DNA from: Sesamum alatum
Taxonomy: Eukaryota; Streptophyta; Magnoliopsida; Lamiales; Pedaliaceae
NCBI GenBank assembly: GCA_034509735.1
Contig: JACGWO010000005.1
Coordinates: 29,604,479 to 29,668,478, forward strand
Reading direction: 5' to 3'
Length of the DNA stretch: 64,000 nucleotides
Shown here: positions 22,486 to 35,119 of the stretch, one piece after another
How positions within the stretch are numbered: the first letter of the stretch is position 1
Layout of the letters: each line of letters opens with the position of its first letter
Program-made: the position numbers and the translations under genes
The notes under the pieces: generated by a model
What the model was told of the DNA's origin: nothing
Database searches by the model: none
The model's input: only the letters and a program-made list of their open reading frames with translations

Positions 22486-25400
22486 CTATACATCACTGGA
22501 ATAAGCTAACAAAGGACAATCTCCATCTTCGATTTCCTTACTCTTGCTGCCTACTTTCCGATCAGAGCATCTCCGACAAATCTTACCGTGAGTGTACAGA
22601 AGACAATTCAGGTCAAATTTCAGCTCAGCCGGAATCCGCTGATTGAGATGGCGATACGTCTTTTTTATGTCCGCGCCGGCTGGTATCCAACCCATAGTCT
22701 TAGCTATCTGGAAAACCTGGAAAAGTGATGGGGACATTTAGAAATTTACTTAACAGGATGCAGGACGTTGCACGGGAACCATAACGGCTCGTTTGGTACA
22801 CGATATTGCATTATATAGATGCTTAATCATGTCGGTTATTTTGTTTCGTCGCTGAAGTCTAAGTACATGATACAAGCACGGCATCAAGAATAATCAAGGC
22901 TTGGATACAGAATAGGAATCAAGAAAAAACTAATTTGTCCCCCATCTATGAACGCTCAATTAAATTCGTAATACTTCATCGAATTGGTAATTTTCAAGAA
23001 AAAGAAAGGTAAGATTGTCCATTTTAGGCAACTCCAGTTCATACAATATAGCTAACAAACGCCCACGTGTTATGCCTAACACGTAAAAACAGCTACCAAA
23101 CTGATTTCACTAGTCGTCGTGCATCACCATATTTTCCAATAACATCATGTTTAAGTCCCATTATTACAGTCGAATAAGTCGTGAATAGAAAATTACTCAC
23201 ATGTGTGTCGACCGGGAAATCATCGTGTTGCAAATGGAACATCAAGACACATGAAACCTGCCAACAATATAAGATAATTGTGTGACAAAAGTAAATTAAC
23301 AAGATTAATACTAATCAACATCACCACACGCACATTTCTGTCACGTTCTGCCTATACAACGTACTTTTTCACACATCACGCTAGTCGAAAAGTAACGTCA
23401 TTTCCATGTAATGGAAACTTACGAAGCATCACTAAGCATCGCCTATTAACATGTTGTGCGTTTAGACTTTACCAATACAAAGTAGTACTCAGAAAAGTAA
23501 CTTTACGGATGAAGTTAATGCGTGTCTATGGTACTTGGTTCAAGATGCATAACATTGACAATGATTGCACTAATACAATGGTTGGCTAAGTTTATTTAAA
23601 ACATCTTATAAACTTATTCAATTTATAGATGTTTTTGGAACTCTAGAATTAAAAATAAACTTTTGAAGTATTTGACTAAAATAAGATTATGAAACTTATA
23701 AGATATTAGTAATGGCAATTTTTAATCACTATAATCAAAATTGAAGGAATTCGTTAAGATTTAAAAAAAAAAAGTTAAAAACTCCTTGCTTTAATTAAAG
23801 CGCCTGGTAAGCTCCTGCCATCTTTTTTTTGGATCTATAACTGTAAGCTCCTTTTTTTAAAAAACAGTTATCAAAACACTTTTTAACATCTTATAAGCTA
23901 TCAAACATCTTATAAGATGTTTCAAAAAACTTATAAGTTCACCCAAACACCCTCTATTAATCAACTATACTAGGCTTATCCAACGCTCATTAGAAACCAG
24001 TAACAACTATTATAGTGTTGCATCAAATTTACAACCAGTAAATCCGCTTTTTCTTTCAAGTAAAACTGTTGCCAAATGGCCAGACATGAGACCACAAATC
24101 TCCAACAACAATTTAATATGCATAGATAGATGGTTATTCTCAAGTGTAACCAGTTTGACATAGCACTAATCACTAAAATCCTATACTTACACCGTAAATA
24201 ACAAAATCATCCCTCTGTGGAGAATTTGGATTCCTACCCTGGAAGCTTCTAAGCAAATGAAAAACGTGCACAATTGCTAATATAGAACCGGGATATTATT
24301 CACCAAAAACCATCTCCACTACTTCCCCCTACTTCTGTTGTGCGTTCGGAAAAAGAAAAATGTACAAGTTCTTGCTAGCTATAATGTAGAGACAGATGCC
24401 TAGTCTTATTGAGACTAGTCAAGATGATTTATCAAGTCCAGAACATTAAAACAAAATTCATTCCCAAAAACCAGCTCCAACAGTTTTCCAAAGTCCATTT
24501 CACACAGACTGAAAAGGAAAATTTTCGCATGCAGAGCCTACATGGCAATCTGAAGACCGAGAAGAAAAACATGGAAAAAGATTACTCATCAAATTAGTTA
24601 CCGTTGATAAAGCTAAACCAGAGTACTCGAAGATGTCAGTCTAATAATGCAGAAAAATCATTATCAGTATCAGAGTATTTTCATTCTAGATTGAAAAAAG
24701 ACTCGTGAAGCTATATTCCCTCAGGGATTTTCCAGAACACATATGTGCACTTGTATCTATGTATCCTTATATTGTGATGTAAAGAATACAATCAAAGTGA
24801 CTACAATAGTCCTATTCATTAGAATCGAGTGCTCCTTACATATGGAATTGGAGAACCAGCGTAAATATTAGATCACATCAATGATGGACCTAAATCACAT
24901 CAATGTAGAGAAAAAGGCTATGTGGCTAGACGGACGCAAATAGTTTGTTATATAACCGTCAACAATTGAGAACTGAGTAAATTTCCCTCAACCATCTGAA
25001 TCCAACATAAACTTCTACTCAGTCTAATTCAAAATTAGGCTGCAGGAAATAAACCAATCAAAACCATCAAAACTCCATTCAGCCACTTTTGAAAAGGTAA
25101 AATTTATCAGCAGAAAGTTACCGTCTTGGGACCAATCCCTTTCAAAAGTGAGAGCTCTGCTTTGACCTCCTCTATGGACAATTCTCTTAAGTATTCCATG
25201 CACAATTTCCCCTTTTTCTCAAGCAAGCAACTCAACAAATTCTTTATACAAGAAGACTTTGTTGGCGCCAGACCTCCGCATCTTATTGCATCCTCAATGC
25301 ACTTGGAATCAGCTGCAAGAACCTAAAAGTAATGCAGGCCCATTCCATGAAAGGAAAATTTTAACAAAGAAGTTATCGAAAAATATTGGAAAAAAAGGGA

Positions 25401-26351
25401 AACCAACTAAGACATAACAACAAATAAGAAAGAAAACAACTTTATCCAAGATGGTAATCACTATCCACTACACAAAAAGATTCTCCTACTACACCTATCA
25501 AAAGAAGGAATGGCTCTAGTCGTATGCAAACATTTCAAAAGATTACCACACCGGAGCAAAGGCCTAAGCAGCTGACTAGAAGACCACTTTTTGTGTTTTG
25601 CACACAAAGAAATCACCATGAAAAATCAATCAATCAATCACAAGTAAATTAGAGAACACACGGTCCATTTATCAGATCACCATCCTCAAAACATTTCTAC
25701 TCAATTTTTATCCATGAACTAAAGCTCACAGCTGCAAAAGGAAAAACCATGAAACACATCTCCTAGAATAAAAAGTACAAGATAGATTATGCACATCTTC
25801 ATCACTGCACAAGTGACAAACTCATAACAGTAACTTCAAGAACACAATCAAAGCTTCAAACTTCACACACCCTTTAAAGAACAAACCATCAAAATCAACT
25901 CAAAAGCCGAGAAAAATTAAAGAACCAAAAGAAAAAGCAGCAGAAAAAGCTTACATACATCTTCCCAAGTAGGGAAAGCACTTTTAAGTGAAGCAAAAGC
26001 CCTTTCAGAATTAAGCTCGGTTGTGTTCTGTGACAGTATGGTTTTCACTAGACCATCCAAAACACTCTCTTTCTCATCAAATTCTCCGACATTCACACAA
26101 GGCTCCAACTTTGCAGAAATTTTGAGTTGGGATTTTGCTTTTAATCTTTGTTCGCGGTATTTGATGAATTCTTGGGGGAAACCGTGGAGGGATAAGAGGT
26201 CGTCTCGTACAGAGATGCATTCTTCAGGGGTTGGGCGAGGGTGATCGGGGAATGGGCTTTCGGCGGTGGCGCAGCCGCTGTTTGCGGTGGTTTTGGGAGA
26301 TTTGACGGAGGATTGCGGGTGGGCTTGCTTTCGTTTGCGGGTTCCCTGCAT
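22486..26351 (-). CDS. HhH-GPD DNA glycosylase, endonuclease III-like
   Basis: Four coding exons on the minus strand: 26351-25959, 25322-25122, 23257-23201 and 22716-22486. All introns have GT-AG ends and fall between codons. The lengths (393, 201, 57 and 231 bases) give 293 residues plus stop. The N-terminus is basic and low in complexity (MQGTRKRKQAHPQ). The core has TILSQNT (about 105-112), the helix-hairpin-helix LLKGIGPKTV (about 188-198), and PVDTHV with the expected catalytic Asp (about 213-219). The C-terminus has Cys residues (NCLLYTHGKICRRC, then CPL) that may form an iron-sulphur loop. It resembles plant endonuclease III-like proteins such as the product of At3g47830. It should excise damaged or modified bases in base-excision repair; the substrate cannot be read from sequence. 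Intron 2 is long (about 1.86 kb) and carries repeat DNA. The gene looks intact. Confidence 0.87.
23590..23960. repeat. Inverted-repeat element in intron 2 of the glycosylase gene
   Basis: Words such as aacatcttataaacttatt near the left edge are mirrored by aacatcttataagatg and caaaaaacttataagttc near the right edge. The cttataag words also occur at 21760 and 22250, so a repeat family is likely. No exact TSD was identified. Confidence 0.4.
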
Positions 26352-26827
26352 TTACTCTTTGTGTTGGTAGTCTAGTGAAGAGGATTTCACTTTGCAGAAT
26401 TGTGAAGATTTGGGGAAAGCTTGTGATTTCATTGGTATTCGTTTTTGCACGCAGGTATTTGAATTCGAGGAGGTAATTGAAGAAAGAATTTCGGACAATT
26501 ATAAGTTTTAAATTTATTAATATTTTATAAAATGAATATTTTTAAATGAAAGTTGAAATTTTTAATTTTTTAAATGGAATTACCAAATATTTTTTAATAA
26601 AATACTGTTTAGGAATTTGAAATGTCTGATGTAATTGGCATTTTAGTTGCTAATTTATAACAATAACGTAGTCTAAAATATAAAAATAATTACAAGATTA
26701 AATTCAGATATTAGATTGAGAGAAATAGATTAGTTGCTAATTTTGAAGCATATAAAAGGCTGGACTCACTTCAAATACACACATTACACACAACCTAAAA
26801 TATAGTTTCAGCTCTCAAACACTCTCG
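26352..26827. promoter_or_regulatory. Upstream region of the glycosylase gene
   Basis: This lies 5' of the minus-strand ATG at 26351 and is mostly AT-rich. I see no clear TATA element or second gene. Confidence 0.3.
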
Positions 26828-26995
26828 CATTGTTTGGTTTCATTTTCAATCTATTTACGAGATAGTTAGAAAACAAAATCAAACATAACCAGTGTTTTTG
26901 GGCTCGCTTTCGGCCCATCTCGGAGATGGGCCGAAACACATCTTTATGTTTGGTTTGGCCAAAACACCTTAAGTAGGTGTTTTGGCCAAACCTGG
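26828..26995. repeat. Palindromic Tourist-like modules
   Basis: Three short palindromes in a row: tgtttggtttcattttc facing gaaaacaaaatcaaaca (26832-26884), gggctcgctttcggcccat facing cggagatgggccgaaac, and ggccaaaacacc facing ggtgttttggcc (26958-26989). The first and third have close relatives in the palindrome at 34101-35122. Confidence 0.55.
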
Positions 26996-27039
26996 TCCAA
27001 TCCCCCAGGTAAAAAAATAATGCTGAATTGAGACCACAT

Positions 27040-27660
27040 TCCCAACAAAAACCCTAGGCCCAGCACACTGAATTTGCAGCTGCATTTTCGGACTTCCATG
27101 CCGCCAGCAAGCGCCGTCGAGTCAACTCGACCGGTCGTCCGATGAACGGCCTTCATCGCAGCTGACGCGGCGGTGAAGGCCGTTCGTTGGATCGTCGATC
27201 GGGCCGTTTCCCGTGGCGTTTCCGCATTGCGATTCCAAACATCCTGATCTGCGACTTTTCATTCATGGCGGTGGCGAGGTGGCCGTCCGAGAGCGGTCGA
27301 CTGAGGAGAGGGACGAGACCATCAATCTCCCGTTGAGCACCGTCACCAGATCCGATCAGGCGTCCTCCGAGCAGTCGCCGCTGGAGATGTGATTTTGAAG
27401 ACAACAACGTTCCAGTCGCTCCTCTTACCCACCGAAACCACCGCGCGCGCCGACGACACGTTTCTCGCCTTCATCTCCGCCGGAAACTCCTCATTCTCCT
27501 CTTCCGTCTCATCGGATTCCGGTATCGGCTTGAACCGCGCGCCCCAGGTCGGCGACGACAGCGGCTCATCGTCATTCCACCCTCCAATGACTGAGTTGAC
27601 TCGATGAGTCACCGACTCACTTCAACCGGCCGAGTCAACCCGCCGAGTTAACAATCCGAC
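27040..27660. other. GC-rich block with overlapping open frames, unidentified
   Basis: A CpG-rich patch in otherwise AT-rich DNA. It is open on the minus strand (27612 to 27343, starting MTHRVNSVIGGWNDDEPL, acidic and Ser/Pro-rich) and on the plus strand (27389-27607). I recognise neither protein. It could be the first exon of a host gene, a captured gene fragment inside a transposon, or a promoter CpG patch. Codon use alone cannot settle the strand. Confidence 0.3.
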
Positions 27661-27689
27661 TCAATGCTGCAGCATGGGTGCTAGTACTG

Positions 27690-27800
27690 TAAATAGTCTT
27701 TCTACTTTCGTGAATTATTTTTACCCATTCTAAAATCTGGATTGGTACTTTCGTGATTTTTGTTTACACATTCTAAAATCTGGATTGGTTCACGTTGTTA
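27690..27800 (+). repeat. Two-copy ~46-bp tandem repeat
   Basis: The segment from ctttcgtgaattatttttac to ctggattggt is followed directly by a near copy starting ctttcgtgatttttgtttac. Both contain cattctaaaatctggattgg. Confidence 0.7.
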
Positions 27801-29750
27801 ATGCGGCATTGTGTTGTACTGTGGCAATAGTCATTCATTTTAATTGGCATCAAGACAAATTGCTGTCTGTACACAGTTGGGGTCGTATATGTAATGAATT
27901 TCTCTGTATGTTGGGTAACATCAAGTAATGTATTTGCAGCCTTTGTCATCAGATCTTTTTTCTACTTTCGGCACGTGATGGGTCCAGTAGAGGCCATTGT
28001 GCAACTGTAGGGTACTGTTTAGTGTTCCTATTTGGCTTGTGAGTGTGCAGATTTACCCTTTCTGTTGATGTCTATATATGGCCGGATGGTGATTTACATT
28101 ACTTGCATTTCTTGATAAGTTCTCCCGAGTGTGCTCTCTTAAAGACAGTAGATTGCATTATAGAAAGTGAAGGTTGCATTTCCTACAGTACCCTTTTCAG
28201 TTTTCTACCAAGGTACATCATTTTGCTTTTATCATTCTTCTTGTTGATGAAATGTGGTCCTATTTGTCCATGTGAAAGGCTTTATTTGCTTTTATCAATA
28301 GTCCGATGTATTATTATTATTATGAAATTTGGTACTCCGTAGCATATGGAATGTTGTTTTTGCGTTAATGTATATATATAATATTATGTATATTATTATA
28401 TTGTACTTCGGTTATGAAATACTTTTCGCATAATTACGTATCACAAATATTATTTGTGATATTATTATGAAATGTTGTAGGGATTAGGATGTTTAGGTTG
28501 TGTACGTTTGCTTTTCTGAATTGCTAAGCTTTTATCTCGTTTGTTGTTTGTGAATTCTTTTGTGGTTATATTAAGTTCATTTTACGTGCTTACCGCGGGC
28601 AAATGCTACTGAAAATTCTGATAAAGTGAAAATTCCACATTGTTTGATGGATACCGTGAAGTAATCTATGCACAATTTTTTAATTTCTTAGGGACAAAAG
28701 AAAGTATTTTGTAGATTGTTTAAAAATACATTTTAATTGAATATTTAGATGTAGTAAGGTCATTTAAAAAGATATCCCTATATTGTTAAAAGAGAATACC
28801 CTAACTTACATAATTTGTTAAAAGAGAATACCCTGATTACAATAAATTGTACCTTTTGTGTTTCATACATAAAATAATAATATTATAAAATTTATAGAAT
28901 GTAAATAAAGATAATTTACATTATCTTGCCCCCATCAGACTTTTTCAATTTGAAAAATGTTTACATCAACAGAAAAAATTGTATTGAAAATCAATTTTTG
29001 CCGTAGTCTTTATCTTTTTAGACTTTTGAGAATAGGTATGTACGTATTATATATTTAAAAAATCAATTGGAAAAATTCCTACTAAAATTTACTTTTAATT
29101 TAAAAAGTATAGACTTTTATTTATTAATGAATATCTAGTTTAGGTCAAAATTTGATAAGATAATGCCTTTTAATCTATAAAAGTTTTAAATAAAAAATTT
29201 ATTTTAAAATAGGGGCTAATTTGTAGTTTAAATATTATATATATGTATTATCTTCTAATCAAATAAAATATACTTAAAAGTGATTTCCTTTTACCAATTT
29301 AATTATTTTTTTAATTAAAGTAGAAAAAATTTGTATGTTAAAAAAGATTAATACTATATTATAAATTTCAATTAAAAAATTAGCTCATACCAATTATTAT
29401 AAATTTTTAACATAAAAAGAACTTTTTTATTTTTAAATTAATATTTATTTATTATTTATTATACTCAATTTTAATTTAAATACAAATTTCGCTAAAAAAA
29501 AAAAGTATATTGTCAGTTTGTTAAGAAAAATAAACTAATTTTTTTTTATATTAAGAAGGGACTAGTAACTAATTAAAGATTGGTATCTTTTAAATATTTA
29601 TAAAACACAAATTTACGACGGCTGATTTTATTAAGTTTACAATAATATATATAATATTATATATATTCGTAATAATATACATAATATTCTTATTATGTAA
29701 CTTACAATAATAATATATATAATATTCTTATTTGGTTGACATTACATTAA
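27801..29750. other. AT-rich spacer
   Basis: No gene is supported. The first 600 bases look like UTR or intron sequence (T-rich, many short open frames). From 28700 on it is strongly AT-rich with taatatatataatatt words near 29640-29735. Confidence 0.5.
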
Positions 29751-29774
29751 CCGAAGACGGACCCTATAAGTCCC

Positions 29775-30775
29775 ATAAGTTCAGCGCAAGCCTCTCGTTC
29801 AGACAAAATAGTTTGGACGTCGTATTTAGAGCATATTTTCATCAAGTTTATGCACGAGGAGTTCATCAGCAATCGGCTTCAGTCATTAACGTTCTCACCA
29901 TCTGTGTGGACTCGTATATGTGAGAGGATGAACGCAGTTGTATTCCCTTCCCATGTGTTTACGACCGATCAATTGAAAGGCAAACTTAACCGACTGCGTC
30001 GTGCTTGGAGGTGTATGAACGACATTTTAAATAGGGGTACTGGATGGGGTTGGGACTCCGAATGTAATACAATAACAGATGACGCGGGTCGCTTGGACGA
30101 GCTATACCGGGTACAAATATAAATTACCTTTACGTACATGTTTAGGGCACGGTTGCTTATCTATCCTTTGCATGTATTCTGACGCATCTAAACTCCACTC
30201 AACTTGTCTTCTCATAGGAAAAGCCTGAGTTAAAGAAAATAATTGAACACGGCCTACCCCACTTTGATCTTTGCACTCAAATGTTTTCTCACAACACTGC
30301 GCACGGTGGTATCGCACGTTCCAGTGCAAACCCACCACGTGCATTCAATGCTCAGGGCAATGGAGATGATGATCAACTGACCGCAGGAAGCTCAGGAGGG
30401 TGCCGGTCAAGGGAGGATTACGAGGACACAGCTGATACACAGTCATCGCACATCGGATCACCGCCCACCTCTACGTACTCCGGGCTGTCGGGCAACAAGC
30501 GTCAGTCAAGGCGCGGTGCGAGCACGCTGCAGTCGAAGAAGTGTGAAACTATGGACAAGTTGAATGAGTCACTCCAGGGAAAGATTGATCGAGCTGGCCC
30601 TCAAGCGACTATTGAGATTGAACGTTGCGTAGATGAGTTAACAAAATTCCAGGATCTACCTGATTCCATCTTCACCACCGCTCTTGAACGTTTCCACAGC
30701 CACAGCACACGCACGATATTCCTTCGGCTAGATGACCAAAACAAATTGCGTTGGTTATATTCACTGCAAAAGTGA
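29775..30775 (+). CDS. SANT/Myb-like protein (Harbinger ORF1 type)
   Basis: Two exons: about 29775-30110 and 30218-30775, with a GT-AG intron of 107 bases between codons. Exon 1 has the Myb/SANT-like DNA-binding domain (IVWTSYLEHIFIKFMHEEF, FTTDQLKGKLNRLRRAW, GTGWGWDSECNTITDD). Exon 2 is Ser/Gly-rich, then has a basic helix (GNKRQSRRGASTL) and a C-terminal helix (RFHSHSTRTIFLRLDDQNK). The first ATG in frame is at 29850, inside the domain. The open frame continues upstream to 29751, with ATA at 29775 where a start would fit, so the start codon may be lost. There are no internal stops. In PIF/Harbinger systems this protein partners the transposase. Confidence 0.6.
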
Positions 30776-30949
30776 ATATTGTGTTGTCACCGTGATGTAT
30801 GTTATTAGTAACGTGTTATTATGCCTGTGATCTATCCCTTTGAGAACGTGTTTTTAGCTTTCGTATTACGACTTTTGACTGCCTTTGTCCCCCAACTACT
30901 CTTAATCTATTACGCAAAATAACTACTTTTCTCCGTCTAGCTTCACCAT

Positions 30950-32346
30950 ATGGCAAGCGCAAACGAAGAAGCTTTCCATGGCAATGACTCTTCCAGTGGA
31001 ACTCCAAGGACGCCAAGTTCACCAGGCAGTAACGAATCTGACGTTCCAAAGGAATTCTACATTTTTCGTGACCTCATTTACCCCGAGTTGTTTCGTGACA
31101 ACTTGCCCCGTAACACTTCTGCGTTGCAAAGGGAAGGTTGGGTTGCCGAGATTATGTCGACACCACATGCAGGCAGGTTCTATGGCAACATTCGAATGAC
31201 TAAACCGTGTTTCTATGCACTGGTTGATGCATTGACTGTTAGGGGATTGCTGCCACACGGGCAAACCTCACGAGTCAGTTCGATCGAGGAAGTGGCTATC
31301 TTTATGCAGACTGTTGGCATGCACAAAAGACAACGCGATAGTATGGAACGATTCCAACACTCACTTGAGACTATCAATCGTAGGTTCCATCGAGTGTTGT
31401 CTGCATTATGCACCTTCACCCCCGAGATGATCACACGGCCATCATGGTCAGACACGCCCCACAGAATTGCATCAAACCCGGATTTCTTCCCATACTTTAA
31501 GGTACAACCTACACCCCATCGGTTGGGTGCCTTATGTAATACCGAACTCTTACCCAATTATTCGCAAAATCTCAGGACTGCGTTGGTGCGATGGATGGAC
31601 ACTAATACTGGCATGGGTCCCACGAGCAGACCAGAATAGGTATCGATCGCGTAAGAACCGACTTGAGCAGAACGTGTTGGTAATATGTGACTTTGACATG
31701 AATTTCACATACGTGTACGCTGGGTGGGAAGGTAGTGTTGCCGATGCCCGTGTACTGGACCATGCTATTTCACAGGACCCGACGTTTCCTTTCCCTCCGG
31801 TCGGTAGGTAACTATGTGATTCCGCATCTGATCTAAGTTAGTATGAGACATGCGTTCGTTAATTTTCCTCTTTATACCGAAACATGCAGGGAAGTATTAC
31901 CTGGTTGACGCAGGTTACACAAATTACCAATGTTTCCTTGCGCCGTATCGCGGTACTCGGTACCATCTGGGCGAGTACAGGGGACAGGGCCGTCAGTATT
32001 GTACCCCCCCAAGACTTGTTTAACCATGCCCATTCTCGACTGCGCAATGTCATCGAGCGCTGCTTCGGCGTACTGAAGAAGCGCTTTCCAATATTGCAGT
32101 GAGGGATGCCGAGCTACCTCCTTGAGCATCAAGTCAACATAGTTATTGCATGTTGCGCATTGCACAACTTTATCCGTAGGTTCAGTCAGGACGATATCAT
32201 CTTCAATGAACCAAAAAGACGACATTCCACAAGACATGGATGCATTTTATCATATGGGACATCCATCTGTTGGCGAGGTAGAAGCCCAACGAGCATTTCA
32301 GGACCACATAGCGATACAAATGTGGGCAGATCGGGCAACGAACTAG
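30950..32346 (+). pseudogene. PIF/Harbinger DDE transposase, frameshifted
   Basis: Exon 1 (30950-31501) starts MASANEEAFHGNDSSSG and has the N-terminal region and HTH-like part (SSIEEVAIFMQTVGMHKRQR). Introns at 31502-31575 and 31804-31889 have GT-AG ends. Exon 2 has the first Asp (GAMDG, about 31594). Directly after it, at about 31599, one base appears to be missing. The frame then runs AWVPRADQNRYRSRK with the second Asp (SVADARVLD). Exon 3 has KYYLVDAGYTNYQCFLAPYR, a C-run at 32006-32012 that shifts the frame, and the final Glu (NVIERCFGVLKKRFPIL). A TGA at 32101 and another shift near 32210 follow. The catalytic triad is thus preserved but spread over several frames. It resembles ALP1/HARBI1 nucleases. 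Confidence 0.8.
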
Positions 32347-32620
32347 GGGGACTATGAAAAGGGAATTTTAAAGGTTTGCTCAATGAACTCCAGTCATTGA
32401 GCAAATTATGGTTTAGTCATTTCTCTGAAACTGTAAGAAAAAGCTGTTAATTACGTTGTCAATGTCAAAAAAAGCCGGATAATTTATATTTCAGACTCAT
32501 AATGAACAATTGGATTGTATGCAATATTTTTACCTTATGTATTCATCATTCTGTTTAAACACTTTGGTTTAAGACTTCTTTTGCACTCAGATAGAATTGC
32601 ATGTATTCTTATATGCAGAC

Positions 32621-33545
32621 ATGTCGTACGAACGTATTTTGGAGATTGCCGGATTCCCACAGGAGGCATACTGGACCCCGGAGATAGAGCACCGCTTTAT
32701 GTGGATGATTCTTGATGCAAATGCAGCGGTGGCGATGTCCGACAACGACGTGGTGGAGGGCCAGATGGCATACTGGTCCCGTGCGTTACGCCGACATGGC
32801 GGATATCCATACACCCGAGAGCAGATCCGCGTTAAATTCTACGAGTTCAAAGAGCGGTTTCGTACCTTCTATGCGATCACGCAGGTAGAAGGGGTTGACT
32901 TCGACTGTGGGACAATGTGGATAGTGATACCAGACCACTTGGAATGACAAATCTTACAGGTATGTGATGTCAATTATACGATTATGCATTTTCACCTTAC
33001 AAGCAATCTCACTGTGTTCAGTATGCATTAACAACTGTTGTGTGTCCAAAAATGTGGTAAAACAGACTTACCCTTTGGCCCGCTGATACCGCATATATCC
33101 AGAGCCACTATATCCGAGTATGCTGGAGGTATGGGGCCCTGCGCAGAGACGACACAACTTTGGGGAGGGGCACAGTGTCGCACAAGGAGAAGCGAGCAAC
33201 TCTGCGGGTCCCAGCATACACCCCGGCGATCGAGCCGATCCGATCGTGATTTCAGACTCCGCTGCCCCTTCGTTACAAACGCATACCCAAGTCGGAAGTT
33301 GGCATGGAGATGACCAGTCAGCACATGGAAATCAACCCTCTAGATTGAGACGGACCGCTTCAGTAGGCCAACGATGGAGCCTAGATATGGGGTCCGGAAC
33401 TGGCGGGATTGGGTCATGGACGGATTACATCCGTCGCTTTGGACTCCGGTCCCACCGTGGTGGACATAGCACTAGTGAAGGGGACAGTACCGCGCGGTCT
33501 AGGCCACCGAGGGGACCGCGGTCGGGCCGTTCTGACCACTCGTAG
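32621..33545 (+). pseudogene. Second SANT/Myb-like reading frame 3' of the transposase
   Basis: It begins at ATG 32621 (MSYERILEIAGFPQEAYWTP). The region YTREQIRVKFYEFKERFRTF, then GVDFDCGTMWIVIPDHLEW-like, fits the Myb/SANT-like family found in L10-interacting MYB-domain proteins. A TGA ends the first part at 32945. A likely intron follows (GT near 32962, AG near 33020). The frame resumes with YPLAR, a TGA at 33084, YRIYPEPLYP and a Gly/Arg/Ser-rich tail ending at 33545. The two stops make it a probable pseudogene. The family call is weaker than for the first SANT frame. Confidence 0.5.
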
Positions 33546-33600
33546 GAGTTGTTGGACGCATGTATATATTTTTATGTACTACTATTCAGTGATTATGTAA

Positions 33601-33959
33601 ACAACAATGGGGCTAATGTGTTGAAGGAATTAACAATTAATTATTAACTAACCTTTGTATTATGACGTACTCGGTTGCATCAAATGTATGTATTAAAGTC
33701 ATCTATATTTACTTTAAATATCCCCTATAATTTTTAAAATGATAATGATTAATGTACATAATATTATTTTATCAACATATTATTATTATTCATGATAATG
33801 AAAAAAATACCTTTGTGCAAGTAATTATTATTAATAAAATGAAAAATATAATTAAATGGATAAAACAAAAAATACAATTTAATAACATTAATATATTAAA
33901 TTATTAATACCCACCTAAGAATAATTAAATATTAATATATACATATACACATTTAAAAT
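33601..33959. other. AT-rich spacer
   Basis: No gene or clear repeat is seen; simple AT-rich DNA with taataatatta words. Confidence 0.5.
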
Positions 33960-34100
33960 ACAAACAAAAAGGCATGATGTGACAATGAATAGTGTTTTTT
34001 GTCCCCCAAATATACTACACAATACATACAACATCTTCTTTACACTATTTTAAACTATCTCCAAAAACAAACTCAAACATACACCATTTTAAAACACATA
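33960..34100. repeat. Extra copy of the palindrome arm
   Basis: This segment (catgatgtgacaatgaatag, then actacacaatacata and ctccaaaaacaaactcaaac) matches part of the right arm at about 34912-35049 in the same orientation, and the left arm at about 34190-34310 inverted. It is a third arm beside the main palindrome. Confidence 0.65.
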
Positions 34101-35119
34101 CCTTGTGTTTGGTTTCATTTTTGGAATGGTTTGTTTTGTTTTGTGTAGATAGAGAGAGAAAAATAAAGATAAATAAGTGTGTGTAAGAGATATTGTGTAT
34201 GTTTGAATTTGTTTTTGGAGTTAATTTTAAATAGTGAAAAACAATATATTGTATGTATTGTGTTGCATATTTGGAGACAAAAAATACTGTTTATTGTCAA
34301 ATCATGTCTCTTTTATATATTTTTATATATGTATATATGTATATAGTAATATTTGAATTTTTTTATGTATTGTGTTGTATATTGGGAGACAAAAAATACT
34401 GTTCATTGTCAAATCATGTCTCTTTTATATATTTTTATAATGTATATGTGTATATAATAATATTTGTTTGTTTGTAGGTAAATATAGGTATACATGGGAG
34501 AACGGTCCAAAACACCTAGTAAAGGTGTTTTGAATAATACTATGTTTGGTTTTGTTTTCTCACCGTCTCAGAAATGGCTGGAAAATGAAACCAAACAGAG
34601 CGATACTTATTTATCTCTATTTTTCTCTCTCTATCTCCAAAACCCAAAACAAAACACCCAGAAAATGAAACCAAACACTATGAACATCATTCAAAACATC
34701 TTTATTGGGTGTTTTGTCCCGTTCTCCCATATATACATACATTTACCTACAAATAAATAAATATTATTATATACATATATACATTTATAAAAATATATAA
34801 AAAAGACATGATTTGATAATGAACAGTGTTTTTTGTCTCCCAATATACAACACAATACATAAAAAAATTTCAAATATTACTATATACATATATACATATA
34901 TAAAAATATATAAAATAGACATGATTTGACATTGAACAGTATTTTTTGTCTTCAAATATACTACACAATACATAAAATATATTTTTTATACTATTTAAAA
35001 TTAACTCCAAAAATAAATCCAAACATACACCATATCTATAACACATACTTATTTTTCTTTATTTTTCAATCTCTATCTCCACAAAACAAAACAAAACATT
35101 TCAAAAATGAAACCAAACA

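Larger units (their letters stand above)
29751..33600 (+). mobile_element. PIF/Harbinger transposon region, ends not defined
   Basis: A DDE transposase relic of the Harbinger/ALP1-like family (30950-32346) lies between two SANT/Myb-like frames (29775-30775 and 32621-33545), all on the plus strand. PIF/Harbinger elements normally encode a transposase and a Myb/SANT protein needed for transposition. I could not identify terminal inverted repeats or a 3-bp TSD, so coordinates mark only the coding part. Palindromic Tourist-like DNA lies on both sides (26828-26995, 33960-35122). Confidence 0.7.

Noticed and set aside
23093..23302. Helitron end at 23110 (actagtcgtcgtg)
   Set aside because: Only a 13-base similarity to the Helitron 3' end; no matching 5' end or hairpin was found.
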